Source: Candidatus Dependentiae bacterium
GTDB taxonomy: Bacteria; Babelota; Babeliae; Babelales; Chromulinivoraceae
Assembly: GCA_026389065.1 (NCBI GenBank)
Contig: JAPLIP010000010.1
Span: 1-37,431 of the forward strand
Length of the DNA: 37,431 nt
Direction of reading: 5' to 3'
Shown here: piece by piece, positions 14,157-22,039 of the stretch
Position numbering within the stretch: position 1 is the first letter of the stretch
Layout: every line of letters begins with the position of its first letter
Notes under the pieces: model-generated
Told to the model about the DNA's origin: nothing
Database searches by the model: none
What the model saw: the letters and a program-made list of their open reading frames with translations, nothing else
Position numbers and translations under genes: made by a program

Positions 14157-15458
14157 TTAGGTTCCATTGTTATTTTTTGCATCTTTAATAATTTTACCTT
14201 TGTTATCTTTGACCATCCCTGAACCTATTAATGCATTTTGCATCTTAGGTGTTAGCCCAACCAGGGCTCCCTTCTTACCCCAGAGCCTATGATGTCCATG
14301 ATAAACTCCTGGCGACGTTTGATCAAAAACAATATATTTACCACCATAAACAACTACTCTCTGTTTTTTTTCTTTGTCGCTCTTATTTTCTACTTCCACA
14401 GAGGCGTCTAATGCTTTTTGACCATCATGCCAACTTGGTCCAGTACTTTTACAGCCTGGCGTTGCATATTCTGGGTGATATGGCGCTGGAATAAAATATC
14501 CATTCGGGCCTTTTGGTGGAGGATCGCATGAAATAGTTCCACAATCTTTTCCAGGGCTATGCTGACTTATTGGATAATTGTGCACAGGACTAATATTTTT
14601 ACCGATTGGTAGCTGAGCACTTCTGCTTTCAGAAAAAATTATATTGCTAGCATCAGCCTGCTCTTTTGGTGGGCAAACTAAAGAAATATTTGATTGCAAG
14701 TTTGCATGATTGCACGGCCTTAAAAGCTCTTGAGGCACAACCTTGCCAGGACAACTACCGTAAGATACAGCCGCAGGATTTTCTTTATCATCACCAGAAA
14801 TAGATGAGCCAACCTCACATGATTTTCCACCGGCTGGAGTATGAACATAAGCCTGAGTTTTCCATCCAGGTTTATTTTGAGATGAACAGCTACGAAGGCC
14901 TATCGCAACAAGCCCAACAATGCATGCTTGCCAAAAAGCTTCAAACGTCATAACTCCACAACCCCATGCAATCGAAAAGCCAATGGTCAATTGTAAAAAA
15001 TTATGCACAACAATGTCACGATCACCAATGCAGAAAGTGTGAACATCTTTTAATCGAATATCAAAGATTTCTATGGGCTCATATATTTTTTTAACTGATC
15101 GAACATACAAAACATCATTCATTCCAGAAAGAAGAGGTATATCTTTTTGTATATGCTTAGCCTTGATCCATCTATTTTCTATTGGATTATAAAATCTTTG
15201 TCCTGTCACAGAAATAATTACCGAGTCATCAATTTCAATGAGCATATACTTATGCCAGGTGTATGAAGCCACTTGAACGACAGATGTTATGGCACAGTGT
15301 CCATCAGGCTTGATTGCAAAAACTAAATCACCAATCTTTATCTTCTCAATAGATTTATACCCACCAGGAATTTTAACCTGAGTGCCAGAAGGAAAACCCG
15401 CAAATATAAATGCAGGAAAGACAAAAAGTAAAGCATACAAAAGAGTAGATAACTTCAC
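14157..15458 (-). CDS. Exported Hint-domain polymorphic toxin 2
   Basis: GTG start, preceded by GGGGT, giving 433 residues. Order: Sec signal peptide 1-20 ending FIFA; Hint domain 21-153, with GFPSGTQVKIPGGYKSIE at its front and HTFCIGDRDIVVHN at its end; hydrophobic segment 156-188 (IGFSIAWGCG); a long Cys/Pro-rich linker 190-340; C-terminal toxin domain about 341-433 with SWHDGQKALD, VYGGKYIVFDQTSPGVYHGHHRLW and TPKMQNALIGSGMV. The Hint front and the hydrophobic block closely resemble toxin 1, while the C-terminal domain is unrelated, the usual modular pattern of polymorphic toxins. As in toxin 1, Cys1, the block-B His and a C/S/T after His-Asn are missing. The toxic activity is unknown; a nuclease is a guess from the HGHHRLW motif. 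Confidence 0.8.
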   Translation of the reverse strand: MKLSTLLYALLFVFPAFIFAGFPSGTQVKIPGGYKSIEKIKIGDLVFAIKPDGHCAITSVVQVASYTWHKYMLIEIDDSVIISVTGQRFYNPIENRWIKAKHIQKDIPLLSGMNDVLYVRSVKKIYEPIEIFDIRLKDVHTFCIGDRDIVVHNFLQLTIGFSIAWGCGVMTFEAFWQACIVGLVAIGLRSCSSQNKPGWKTQAYVHTPAGGKSCEVGSSISGDDKENPAAVSYGSCPGKVVPQELLRPCNHANLQSNISLVCPPKEQADASNIIFSESRSAQLPIGKNISPVHNYPISQHSPGKDCGTISCDPPPKGPNGYFIPAPYHPEYATPGCKSTGPSWHDGQKALDASVEVENKSDKEKKQRVVVYGGKYIVFDQTSPGVYHGHHRLWGKKGALVGLTPKMQNALIGSGMVKDNKGKIIKDAKNNNGT

Positions 15459-15479
15459 AAAGCTACCCCGTTTATAAAA

Positions 15480-16022
15480 TTATGAAACTAAAAAACGTTG
15501 CTCGTGGCCAAGAAGCCATGACTTGCGATCAATCCCTTGAGAATATCCACCCAAACAGCCATCACTACGAACAATCCTATGACAAGGAATAACCAAAAGT
15601 AAAACGTTGCTTTGGTTTGCAGCACCAACTGCACGACTAGCGCCAGGTTTGCCAATCTCTTTTGCAATCTGTCCATACGTTTTTATTTGACCATATGGAA
15701 TAGACTGAATGCATTGTAAAACATCTGCAAAAAACTTAGTGCGAGCAACACAATCTACGAAGTAACCTTTGAGCTCTTTTATAATCAACTCCAAAACTGG
15801 ATTTATACTTTTTACAGCTGTCAAAGACAGCTCCTCTGTCCACTCATCTTGGCGATCATCATCAACAAAAAACAAGGCCAAAAGAGCTACGTCATTTGCT
15901 ATTGCGACCATTGTTCCAATAGGCGTATCTACAAAAGTGAAATAATCTGAAATCTTATTGTTGCTTGATCCAGCGGGCAAGCCACAGGAAACAAGTGAGG
16001 GCGATGTTTCTTCTAGCAACAT
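15480..16022 (-). CDS. ogt: Methylated-DNA--protein-cysteine methyltransferase (O6-alkylguanine repair)
   Basis: This 180-residue suicide enzyme takes the alkyl group from O6-alkylguanine onto its own cysteine. The active site is PCHRIV with C147. The helix-turn-helix and Asn-hinge region is IPYGQIKTYGQIAKEIG and ASRAVGAANQSN, and the closing GGYSQGIDRKSWLL is typical. The start overlaps the upstream acidic-protein gene by ten bases, and its stop lies 21 bases before toxin 2, so the three are likely one transcript. The first about 25 residues look like a non-conserved extension. Confidence 0.92.
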   Translation of the reverse strand: MLLEETSPSLVSCGLPAGSSNNKISDYFTFVDTPIGTMVAIANDVALLALFFVDDDRQDEWTEELSLTAVKSINPVLELIIKELKGYFVDCVARTKFFADVLQCIQSIPYGQIKTYGQIAKEIGKPGASRAVGAANQSNVLLLVIPCHRIVRSDGCLGGYSQGIDRKSWLLGHEQRFLVS

Positions 16023-16549
16023 CCTTTACCTCTAGATTGCTTTTCTTTTTCATTTTCTTCAGTCAAAACATGAAGCAAATCAAGTTGCGCTACCCATGAT
16101 TTTAAAGCCTGCTCGTCAATTGTTTTATTATAAAAGCGCTGCATAAAAGAACTAACGCTCAAAGAAAAATTATCACATTTATCAATAGAAATTGCCAAAG
16201 AAAACGAATCAAAATCTTTGTCATCATCTTGGCAACCATCATTATAATCATCACCATCGAACCCATGATCGTCTTGGCAGCAATCATCAAATTTTTTACC
16301 ATCATCATCTCCAAAAGCATAGAGCTCTTGTTTTTTATTGATAACGCCTTCTAAGCCTTTTTTTAAACCATCAAGGTCTTTTACCTGAAAGCTATCATTT
16401 ACAATAACCTTTTTATCGCCAACTTGAAAAACCATTGATACTAAATCACAGCAAACAATAGTTTCTAATGTTGCCGTTTGCGAGAAAACATTTAAATGCT
16501 CATCTTGATTTAACCGTAAAGACAAAATTTGATTCATAAAATGATCCAA
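16013..16549 (-). CDS. Acidic Cys-containing protein of unknown function
   Basis: This 178-residue cytosolic protein has a central Asp-rich stretch (about residues 75-118) broken by Cys pairs (DDCCQDD, DGCQDDD), with further CC pairs near the front (VCCDL) and at the very end (GKGCC). The flanks look globular. The Cys and Asp spacing suggests metal binding. It is the first gene of a probable unit with ogt and toxin 2, and overlaps ogt by ten bases. No family is recognised. Confidence 0.65.
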   Translation of the reverse strand: MDHFMNQILSLRLNQDEHLNVFSQTATLETIVCCDLVSMVFQVGDKKVIVNDSFQVKDLDGLKKGLEGVINKKQELYAFGDDDGKKFDDCCQDDHGFDGDDYNDGCQDDDKDFDSFSLAISIDKCDNFSLSVSSFMQRFYNKTIDEQALKSWVAQLDLLHVLTEENEKEKQSRGKGCC

Positions 16550-16670
16550 TATAATAATTTAATTGTTTAAATATTTAGATAAATTGAGCAGCTACAAGGC
16601 TTAGAATATCATAATTGCTGATCAACTTCACCAACATTTTTACACAAGGCTGATTATAAAATCATGACAT

Positions 16671-16699
16671 TTGACAAAGAAGTTAAATATTTTTAGGAT
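16671..16699 (+). promoter_or_regulatory. Probable promoter of the DUF1761 gene
   Basis: TTGACA (16671-16676), a 17-base spacer, then TAGGAT (16694-16699). It is 48 bases before the ATG. Confidence 0.6.
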
Positions 16700-16746
16700 T
16701 CGATCATGTTATTTTTTATCTAAAAACTCACAAAAAGGAGATTTTT

Positions 16747-17214
16747 ATGATCCCAGTAAACCCTATTTTAGCAGCAGCAGCAGCTGACATGGCAGTTGGA
16801 ATGCTTTGGTATTCTGACTATGCATTTGGTCCATTATGGAGAAAATTAAAAAAAGAAGGCAATGGCGAATATAAAGATTTATATCAACGCTTAGCTCTTC
16901 AAGCAGTTGCATCTGTTATGGTTGCATCAGCTCTATACATCGCAATTATCACATTTCAAAAAACACAAGCAACATACTCTCACGAAGCTTTTACAAAACT
17001 ATTTTCATGGTTCTTGGAAGATAAACCAAGCACAACAGAACTAATAGCTTCAATGAAAACAGTTGGCTTTATATGGCTTGGCTTTGTAGTTCCTGGAAAT
17101 CTTTCATGTGCTGCTTGGTCAAACCCAATGAGCTTTGTAAAATTTGGAATCAAAGTTGGTTGCAAACTTGCTCAGTTCTTTGCTGTTGCTGCAGTTCTTT
17201 CTGCTCTTGCATAA
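16747..17214 (+). CDS. DUF1761 family membrane protein
   Basis: This 155-residue protein has four hydrophobic segments (about 7-25, 55-75, 104-122 and 135-154) and the DUF1761 front, NPILAAAAADMAVGMLWYSDYAFGPLWRKL. The family is widespread and has no assigned function. AAAAAGGAG is placed well before the ATG, and a bidirectional terminator follows the stop. It stands alone between divergent and convergent neighbours. Confidence 0.8.
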   Translation: MIPVNPILAAAAADMAVGMLWYSDYAFGPLWRKLKKEGNGEYKDLYQRLALQAVASVMVASALYIAIITFQKTQATYSHEAFTKLFSWFLEDKPSTTELIASMKTVGFIWLGFVVPGNLSCAAWSNPMSFVKFGIKVGCKLAQFFAVAAVLSALA

Positions 17215-17234
17215 GAATACATAAATATTTTTAT

Positions 17235-17270
17235 ACAAAAAAGCCGGACTTTAAAATCCGGCTTTTTTGT
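17235..17270. terminator. Bidirectional terminator
   Basis: AAAAAAGCCGGA pairs with TCCGGCTTTTTT (17237-17248 and 17257-17268). It serves both the DUF1761 gene and the convergent Bax-inhibitor gene. Confidence 0.9.
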
Positions 17271-17293
17271 TAAGAATCTCAAAAGTTAAATGA

Positions 17294-17992
17294 TTACTTT
17301 CTTTTTTGTTCGCCAAACAATTGCAAAAGATACATAAAAATATTAATCAAATTTAAAAACAAGCTTAAAGCACCCATCAATGCAAATTTACCCGCATCCT
17401 CTGGCGAAGACATCATAGACTGGCTATATCTTTTTAAGTTTTGTACATCGTATGCTGTAAGCATTGCAAAAATACCAACTCCAAAACATGAGATCACTAA
17501 GTTAAACTGAGCGCTTTGAACGAAAATGTTAATCAAATTTGCAATGATGATTCCAACAAGCCCCATAAATAAAATGTTGCCCATTGACGAAAGATCTGAA
17601 TTTGTCATCCAGCCATAAACAGCCATGACTGCAAACATTGCTGACGCAATTAAAAACACATAAAAAACTGAAGCTGAAGTATAAAAATCTAAAACTGGAG
17701 CAAGCGCAATTCCTTCAATTGCACAAAACGAAAGAAACATAACAGCCATAGTTGAGTAACTAAGTTTGGCCATGTTGTATCGCATGTACATAATAATACC
17801 AACAGCAGCAAGCATTAAAATAAGAACTGGGAAAAAATTAGATTTCAAAGTAGCAAGCATTGGACGATTTACTTCTAAAAGATAATAAGAAGTTGATGCT
17901 GTTACAGCAAGACCTGCACACATCCAACCATAGACTTTGCTCATAAAACCTTCAGCCATCATGCTGGAATATCCACGATTATTGAAATTCAT
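17294..17992 (-). CDS. Bax inhibitor-1/YccA family membrane protein
   Basis: I chose the ATG at 17992 (232 residues), because AAGGGACC sits at the right distance from it and no ribosome site precedes the ATG at 18007. Seven hydrophobic segments and the closing LTAYDVQNLKRYSQ, ALMGALSLFLNLINIFMYLLQLFG identify the BI-1/YccA/YbhL family, whose members are membrane ion (Ca2+/H+) leak channels or FtsH modulators. The Asp in TAYD matches a conserved pore residue of the family. In Escherichia coli, YccA binds FtsH; an FtsH-type gene lies in this window, though not adjacent. Confidence 0.88.
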   Translation of the reverse strand: MNFNNRGYSSMMAEGFMSKVYGWMCAGLAVTASTSYYLLEVNRPMLATLKSNFFPVLILMLAAVGIIMYMRYNMAKLSYSTMAVMFLSFCAIEGIALAPVLDFYTSASVFYVFLIASAMFAVMAVYGWMTNSDLSSMGNILFMGLVGIIIANLINIFVQSAQFNLVISCFGVGIFAMLTAYDVQNLKRYSQSMMSSPEDAGKFALMGALSLFLNLINIFMYLLQLFGEQKRK

Positions 17993-18168
17993 TTTTGGTC
18001 CCTTCATATGAAATAAAATATAAATTTTACAGATCCATTACTATTTAAAAATTTTACTACATTTTTTTTAAGAGATAAAGACAAACTATAGACTCTTGGT
18101 AACCATTGTAGTAAAACAATACCAAAGAATAAAAATCTATTTTTAATCGGTTCTTAAAAAGGAAAAAA

Positions 18169-18951
18169 ATGACGCATTCACCTTCAAAGCATGGCCTTAT
18201 CTGCCTAGCAACGCTTACAACTGTTTTATGCTGGAATGGATCAACCGTTGATTCTACAAATAAAAACAAACGCCAAGATACAAACTTTTATGGAACCATT
18301 CTTGACTACGCGACACCAAACCCTGCAAATGTAGAAGATATAGCAATTGCAGACAAAGATACTTTTGCTGTCTATCAAACCGTTAAAGATATTAAAACAG
18401 CTTGCGAAAAAAGCAGTGATAAAAACATAAAAACAGACATGGATCCAAAACAAAACAAGTCACTGTTAGACCTACATGAAATTTCAATGATTGAGTCTCG
18501 AAACCAAGAACATCCAACAGCGTCAGAAATTGAAATAAACAATCGAAAATATATTGAAATTGATGTAACATTTATCAATGGAAATAAGCAAACTTATTTA
18601 GTTGAAAGTACTCGCGAAGTTTCTTGCTTAAAGGTTGATAAATCTGCAGATAACAACTCAACTCCAATACTTGAAAAGCGCAAACTAAACATGATTCATG
18701 TAAAAAACTTAACTATCAAAGGCTATAAATCAGCCAAAGATACAAGCAAAAATCATGATGATAATCAAGTAAGCAAAAAAGCAGAAATTGCAGGCGCTAC
18801 AGAAAAAATTATTGATCAGTTAGAAGAAAACGTAAAAAACTTACCTAAAGATAATTCTTCTCAATATGACAAAATAAGAAGCACCATGCTTTCACTCTTG
18901 AGATCACTGCGAGAACAGCTACAAAAAATGCTTAATATGTTAAAAAACTAA
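18169..18951 (+). CDS. Exported helical protein of unknown function
   Basis: This 260-residue protein has a short hydrophobic N-terminus (residues 9-22, LICLATLTTVLCW) that may be a signal peptide or a lipoprotein-like signal. The mature part is polar and K/D/N-rich. Residues 120-150 (IEINNRKYIEIDVTFINGNKQTYLVEST) look like a small beta sheet, and the last about 55 residues form a strong amphipathic helix or coiled coil (IIDQLEENVKNL, LLRSLREQLQKMLNML). AAAAAGGAAAAAA precedes the ATG. A thioredoxin gene follows 29 bases later and may share its transcript. Confidence 0.65.
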   Translation: MTHSPSKHGLICLATLTTVLCWNGSTVDSTNKNKRQDTNFYGTILDYATPNPANVEDIAIADKDTFAVYQTVKDIKTACEKSSDKNIKTDMDPKQNKSLLDLHEISMIESRNQEHPTASEIEINNRKYIEIDVTFINGNKQTYLVESTREVSCLKVDKSADNNSTPILEKRKLNMIHVKNLTIKGYKSAKDTSKNHDDNQVSKKAEIAGATEKIIDQLEENVKNLPKDNSSQYDKIRSTMLSLLRSLREQLQKMLNMLKN

Positions 18952-18980
18952 GGGAACAATCTTTCTAAAGGAGCTCTATC

Positions 18981-19307
18981 ATGCCCGTTACGATTACAAA
19001 AGATAATTTCGAAAAAGAAATAAAACAATACGACAAACCAGTTGTCATTGATGTGTATGCAACTTGGTGTGGTCCATGCCAACAAATGAAACCTATTTTT
19101 ACTGAATTAGCACAAGAATTTGAAGGACGCTGTAAATTTGCAGCCCTTAACGTTGACGAAGTAAGAGACTTGTCAATTATGTTTGGTGTAACATCAGTTC
19201 CAACATTTGTTTTTTATAACAATGGCGAAATGCATTCTAAAGACACAGGATATATGAGTAAAGAAGCTTTAAAATCGCGCGTTGAAGAATTTATCGCATC
19301 AGTATAA
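18981..19307 (+). CDS. trxA: Thioredoxin
   Basis: This 108-residue cytosolic thioredoxin reduces protein disulfides. Active site WCGPC (about residues 29-33), Asp in VIDVYATW, cis-Pro motif SVPTF, and standard length. It differs from the exported WCPPC thioredoxin at 3518-3956 in having no signal peptide and the canonical active site. SD AAAGGAG is well placed. A terminator follows directly. Confidence 0.95.
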   Translation: MPVTITKDNFEKEIKQYDKPVVIDVYATWCGPCQQMKPIFTELAQEFEGRCKFAALNVDEVRDLSIMFGVTSVPTFVFYNNGEMHSKDTGYMSKEALKSRVEEFIASV

Positions 19308-19329
19308 AATAGATTAATCTATAAACTAC

Positions 19330-19360
19330 AAAAAAGGGCAGAATTATCTGCCCTTTTTTA
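19330..19360. terminator. Bidirectional terminator
   Basis: AAAAAAGGGCAGA (19330-19342) pairs with TCTGCCCTTTTTT (19347-19359). It lies between trxA and the convergent exported-protein gene. Confidence 0.9.
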
Positions 19361-19380
19361 ATATATAAAAAAATTAATTG

Positions 19381-20031
19381 TTAAAATCTAAATGGCTGCT
19401 TCCACGTACCATTTTTTAATTGAAGATACTCTTCTTGCGTAGAGTCCCAACCAAAACGTCTCTCATGGGCAAACCATTGATTACCAACTTTATAATCAGG
19501 CTCAAGCTTGACAATGACAGACGCCCTAAAGCCACTGCCCTCTTTTCTTGCCGTAATTTTTACATTACGCCCAAAATTATCAATAAATTCTTTTTTAACT
19601 ACTTTTTCAAAAGTTTCCACTAACTCTTTTGCCTGAAAATCTCTTTCAGGAAGAGGACTAACAGATGAAGAACTACTTGAGCTTATTAGACCATCTGGAG
19701 AAGATGATAGCTTATTTCTTTCAGGATCTTTATGCTGCGCTTGATTAATATTTAATTTTTCGCCATCAGGATATCTTAGTACGCACCACCTACCAACGCC
19801 CCTAATAACTTTAAACTCTCTGACAACACCATCGGTATCAATTTCTAATGTGCCAACAGGTACACCTTGATAAACTATCCGATCTCTTCTAATTAGGCTC
19901 TCGCCGCTCGAATTAGAAGCTAAATCAGCATATGCCGAATATACCGAACGAAGCCTTCTAGGCTCTGAAGAAATTAAACTACCAAATCCAAAAAATATTA
20001 GTCCAAGCCTGATCATTATTATTTTTGACAT
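19381..20031 (-). CDS. Exported protein of unknown function (four-gene cluster)
   Basis: This 216-residue protein starts with a short signal peptide (MSKIIMIRLGLIFFGFGSLISS). A central Ser-rich linker (SSSSSSSVSPLPERD, about residues 115-130) separates two small basic parts. The second (FVKK-like helix, then KITARKEGSGFRASVIVKLEPD) may be an alpha/beta fold. No family is recognised. It is the last gene of a minus-strand cluster of exported proteins that runs back to 22792. Confidence 0.65.
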   Translation of the reverse strand: MSKIIMIRLGLIFFGFGSLISSEPRRLRSVYSAYADLASNSSGESLIRRDRIVYQGVPVGTLEIDTDGVVREFKVIRGVGRWCVLRYPDGEKLNINQAQHKDPERNKLSSSPDGLISSSSSSSVSPLPERDFQAKELVETFEKVVKKEFIDNFGRNVKITARKEGSGFRASVIVKLEPDYKVGNQWFAHERRFGWDSTQEEYLQLKNGTWKQPFRF

Positions 20032-20082
20032 AAATCCCTAAATTTTCCCTAAAATTAAAACTAGCTAAAAACAAAATAAATA

Positions 20083-20721
20083 TTAACGCTCGCTTATTAT
20101 CATACCCTTAAATGAATCGTTTAAACCAAGACTGACTTGAGCAGCTCCAAAGGGTGGTGTTGGCAAAGAACTTGAAACAGCTTGTTTTGGCTCAATAACT
20201 AACTCAATGCCTTCCTGGTCAACTAATTGACCGCACCATTGCTCAAGTTGCTCATCTGTATATACTTTTTTAAGACTTAACTTATTTTCAAAGCTAACCA
20301 AACATTCATAACTCACGCAAATATCTTTTCCTGCCGGAAAAACAAAAGTGGTTTCTTGCTTTTCTTCGTTTTTACATGATTTTAAAAATGCCGTAATCAA
20401 TTTTTTATGCTGACCAAAAAATATTTTTTTAGCTTGTTCTATTTCTAGCTGCGATACTGGACGCTCAGCTCTTTGAAAAAGCTTATAAACTCTTGGTTGT
20501 CTTGTTAAAGTAGAATCATCCTCGCGACGACGACACTTCTTTCTTCTATAATCATCATCATGCTCGTCAAGAATAAATAGCGCAAGCTCATCATTTTCTT
20601 GTTTTTTAGAGCAAGCATATTTTTGAGATAGAGGCGGGGTATCTAGATCTGTGTCTGACGCCTCAAGGGTAAAAATATTAAGAAGAAAAAAACTAAAAAC
20701 CAAAAAGCGAACTTTCGACAT
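20083..20721 (-). CDS. Exported protein of unknown function (four-gene cluster)
   Basis: This 212-residue protein has a signal peptide of about 22 residues (FLVFSFFLLNIFTLEA). Next comes a charged low-complexity part (DEHDDDYRRKKCRRREDD near residues 52-69), then a more globular segment with four Cys (about 115-170). A TTGACA on the minus strand near 20762-20767 could be its -35; the -10 is unclear. AACATTGAGG precedes the start. No family is recognised. Confidence 0.65.
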   Translation of the reverse strand: MSKVRFLVFSFFLLNIFTLEASDTDLDTPPLSQKYACSKKQENDELALFILDEHDDDYRRKKCRRREDDSTLTRQPRVYKLFQRAERPVSQLEIEQAKKIFFGQHKKLITAFLKSCKNEEKQETTFVFPAGKDICVSYECLVSFENKLSLKKVYTDEQLEQWCGQLVDQEGIELVIEPKQAVSSSLPTPPFGAAQVSLGLNDSFKGMIISER

Positions 20722-20836
20722 AAAACCTCAATGTTTTGCCATAAACTATAATAAATCTATCTATTGTCAATACTATCAAAACAAGTGAACTCTTACAACA
20801 AAAGCCCTATTTAAAGGGAAATTTGAACATTAAGGC

Positions 20837-20865
20837 AAAAAAAACGGGCCTAGTTTCCTAAGCCC
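20837..20865 (-). terminator. Terminator after the 33-residue peptide gene
   Basis: Minus strand GGGCTTAG (20858-20865) pairs with CTAGGCCC (20846-20853) around a GAAA tetraloop, with one G-U pair, then T8. Confidence 0.88.
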
Positions 20866-20871
20866 TAAATT

Positions 20872-20973
20872 CTAAAAAGCTGCCAGCCAAACAGCCTGAA
20901 TAACCACTGCCTGTAAAACAATGGCAAAAGTAATAAATGCTATTTTTTGCGAAATTAAAGAAATGCTATTCAT
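20872..20973 (-). CDS. 33-residue hydrophobic membrane peptide
   Basis: A short gene with ATG at 20973 and a TAG stop, encoding MNSISLISQKIAFITFAIVL and then QAVVIQAVWLAAF, essentially one transmembrane helix after a short polar front. AGAGGAGA lies seven bases before the ATG, and a strong terminator starts seven bases after the stop, so the frame sits exactly where a real gene would. It follows the 21021-21893 gene by 47 bases and is probably co-transcribed. Small single-helix peptides of this sort may regulate membrane proteins or act as type I toxins; nothing here decides between these. Confidence 0.6.
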   Translation of the reverse strand: MNSISLISQKIAFITFAIVLQAVVIQAVWLAAF

Positions 20974-21020
20974 ACCAGCTTCTCCTCTTTTTTAAAACAC
21001 CCACTTAACTAATTCAATAT

Positions 21021-21893
21021 TTATTTTTCATCCTCGAGATGGCGTTGCAAGAATTCATTATCTAACTCCCGAGCCGTAGACAATACCTTTCTTGCTTTAC
21101 TGTAGGAATCATTAACCGCTTGATGCGACAGGTCTATGTCTGATGAACTTATAAAACTAACCCTTCTTGGGCTTTTATCGCTTTGATGATTGCTTAAAGG
21201 CCTATTTGGACCAAAATCCGTTCCAACGCGTGGCGATTCTTTTTTTTCTGGCAAAGCAAGCGCTCTAGCCATGATTGCGTCTTTTTCAGACATATTATTT
21301 ATTGGTTTTTCAAGGAGTGATGGTGGTTTTGGAATTGCATGATGTACTCGAGCAGGCAATTGAGGTCCAACCTGCCATGGCAAAGAAGTCAACTCTTTGC
21401 TTATGGTTTTATTTGAACGAGAATCGGTTACCCTAAAAGGACTTCTTTTCGTAGCAACATCTGGAAATACTGTAGATGCAAATTTAAATGCATTTGTTGA
21501 CTGAGCTGAACTACTTACCTTATCTGATTTTCGTAATACTTTTACCGTTTTTTTAATCTTTGCAGGAGGTAAAAATAAAAAACCTAATTCATCCTGACCA
21601 TCCTGATCATCTTCGCTCAAAGGGCTAGTCCGACGTCTAAAAACATGGCCTTGATCATCTTGATAAAAATGACCAGAGGATGGCTCTATGTATTGACTTT
21701 TTAAAAGCTGAGCATAAAGCTGCCCGCTTAGCCTTTCCTCTTCTTCATCAGAATCAAAGCCTGGATCACTTTTTAAGCTTAATTTTCTTTCTGATGCAAC
21801 GAGTAAAGATAGTTGAAAACTATTGAATATAAAGCTTGCGACAAAAAAATTAAAAATTATTTTCTTTGAACAAAGTTGAAATTGTTTGACCAT
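21021..21893 (-). CDS. Exported protein, paralogue of the 22040-22792 gene
   Basis: This 290-residue protein has a basic start and hydrophobic core (IIFNFFVASFIFNSFQLSLLVAS) as a signal peptide. A disordered, charged mature part (SDEEEERL) follows. The second half matches the neighbour at 22040: PKPPSLLEK, SEKDAIMARALALP, RRVSFISSSDI and a C-terminal helix ARELDNEF. The upstream 90 bases, including the promoter, are also shared, so this is a tandem duplication. No enzyme motif is visible; mostly disordered with short conserved linear motifs, as often seen in secreted effectors. Confidence 0.7.
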   Translation of the reverse strand: MVKQFQLCSKKIIFNFFVASFIFNSFQLSLLVASERKLSLKSDPGFDSDEEEERLSGQLYAQLLKSQYIEPSSGHFYQDDQGHVFRRRTSPLSEDDQDGQDELGFLFLPPAKIKKTVKVLRKSDKVSSSAQSTNAFKFASTVFPDVATKRSPFRVTDSRSNKTISKELTSLPWQVGPQLPARVHHAIPKPPSLLEKPINNMSEKDAIMARALALPEKKESPRVGTDFGPNRPLSNHQSDKSPRRVSFISSSDIDLSHQAVNDSYSKARKVLSTARELDNEFLQRHLEDEK

Positions 21894-21928
21894 AAAAACC
21901 CCTTATTAAAAACTTGTCCCATACAGTC

Positions 21929-21958
21929 AATATAACAAAGAGATAGCAGCAATAGCAA
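21929..21958 (-). promoter_or_regulatory. Promoter of the 21021-21893 gene
   Basis: Minus strand TTGCTA (21953-21958), 18 bases, TATATT (21929-21934). Conserved in position and spacing with the promoter at 22829-22858. Confidence 0.65.
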
Positions 21959-22039
21959 TTTCAATCAACAAAACCCTAATTAACCATTGCTTAAAGCAAT
22001 CTTTTAAGATTGTATTTCTTAGCACTAACTATTAAATAT

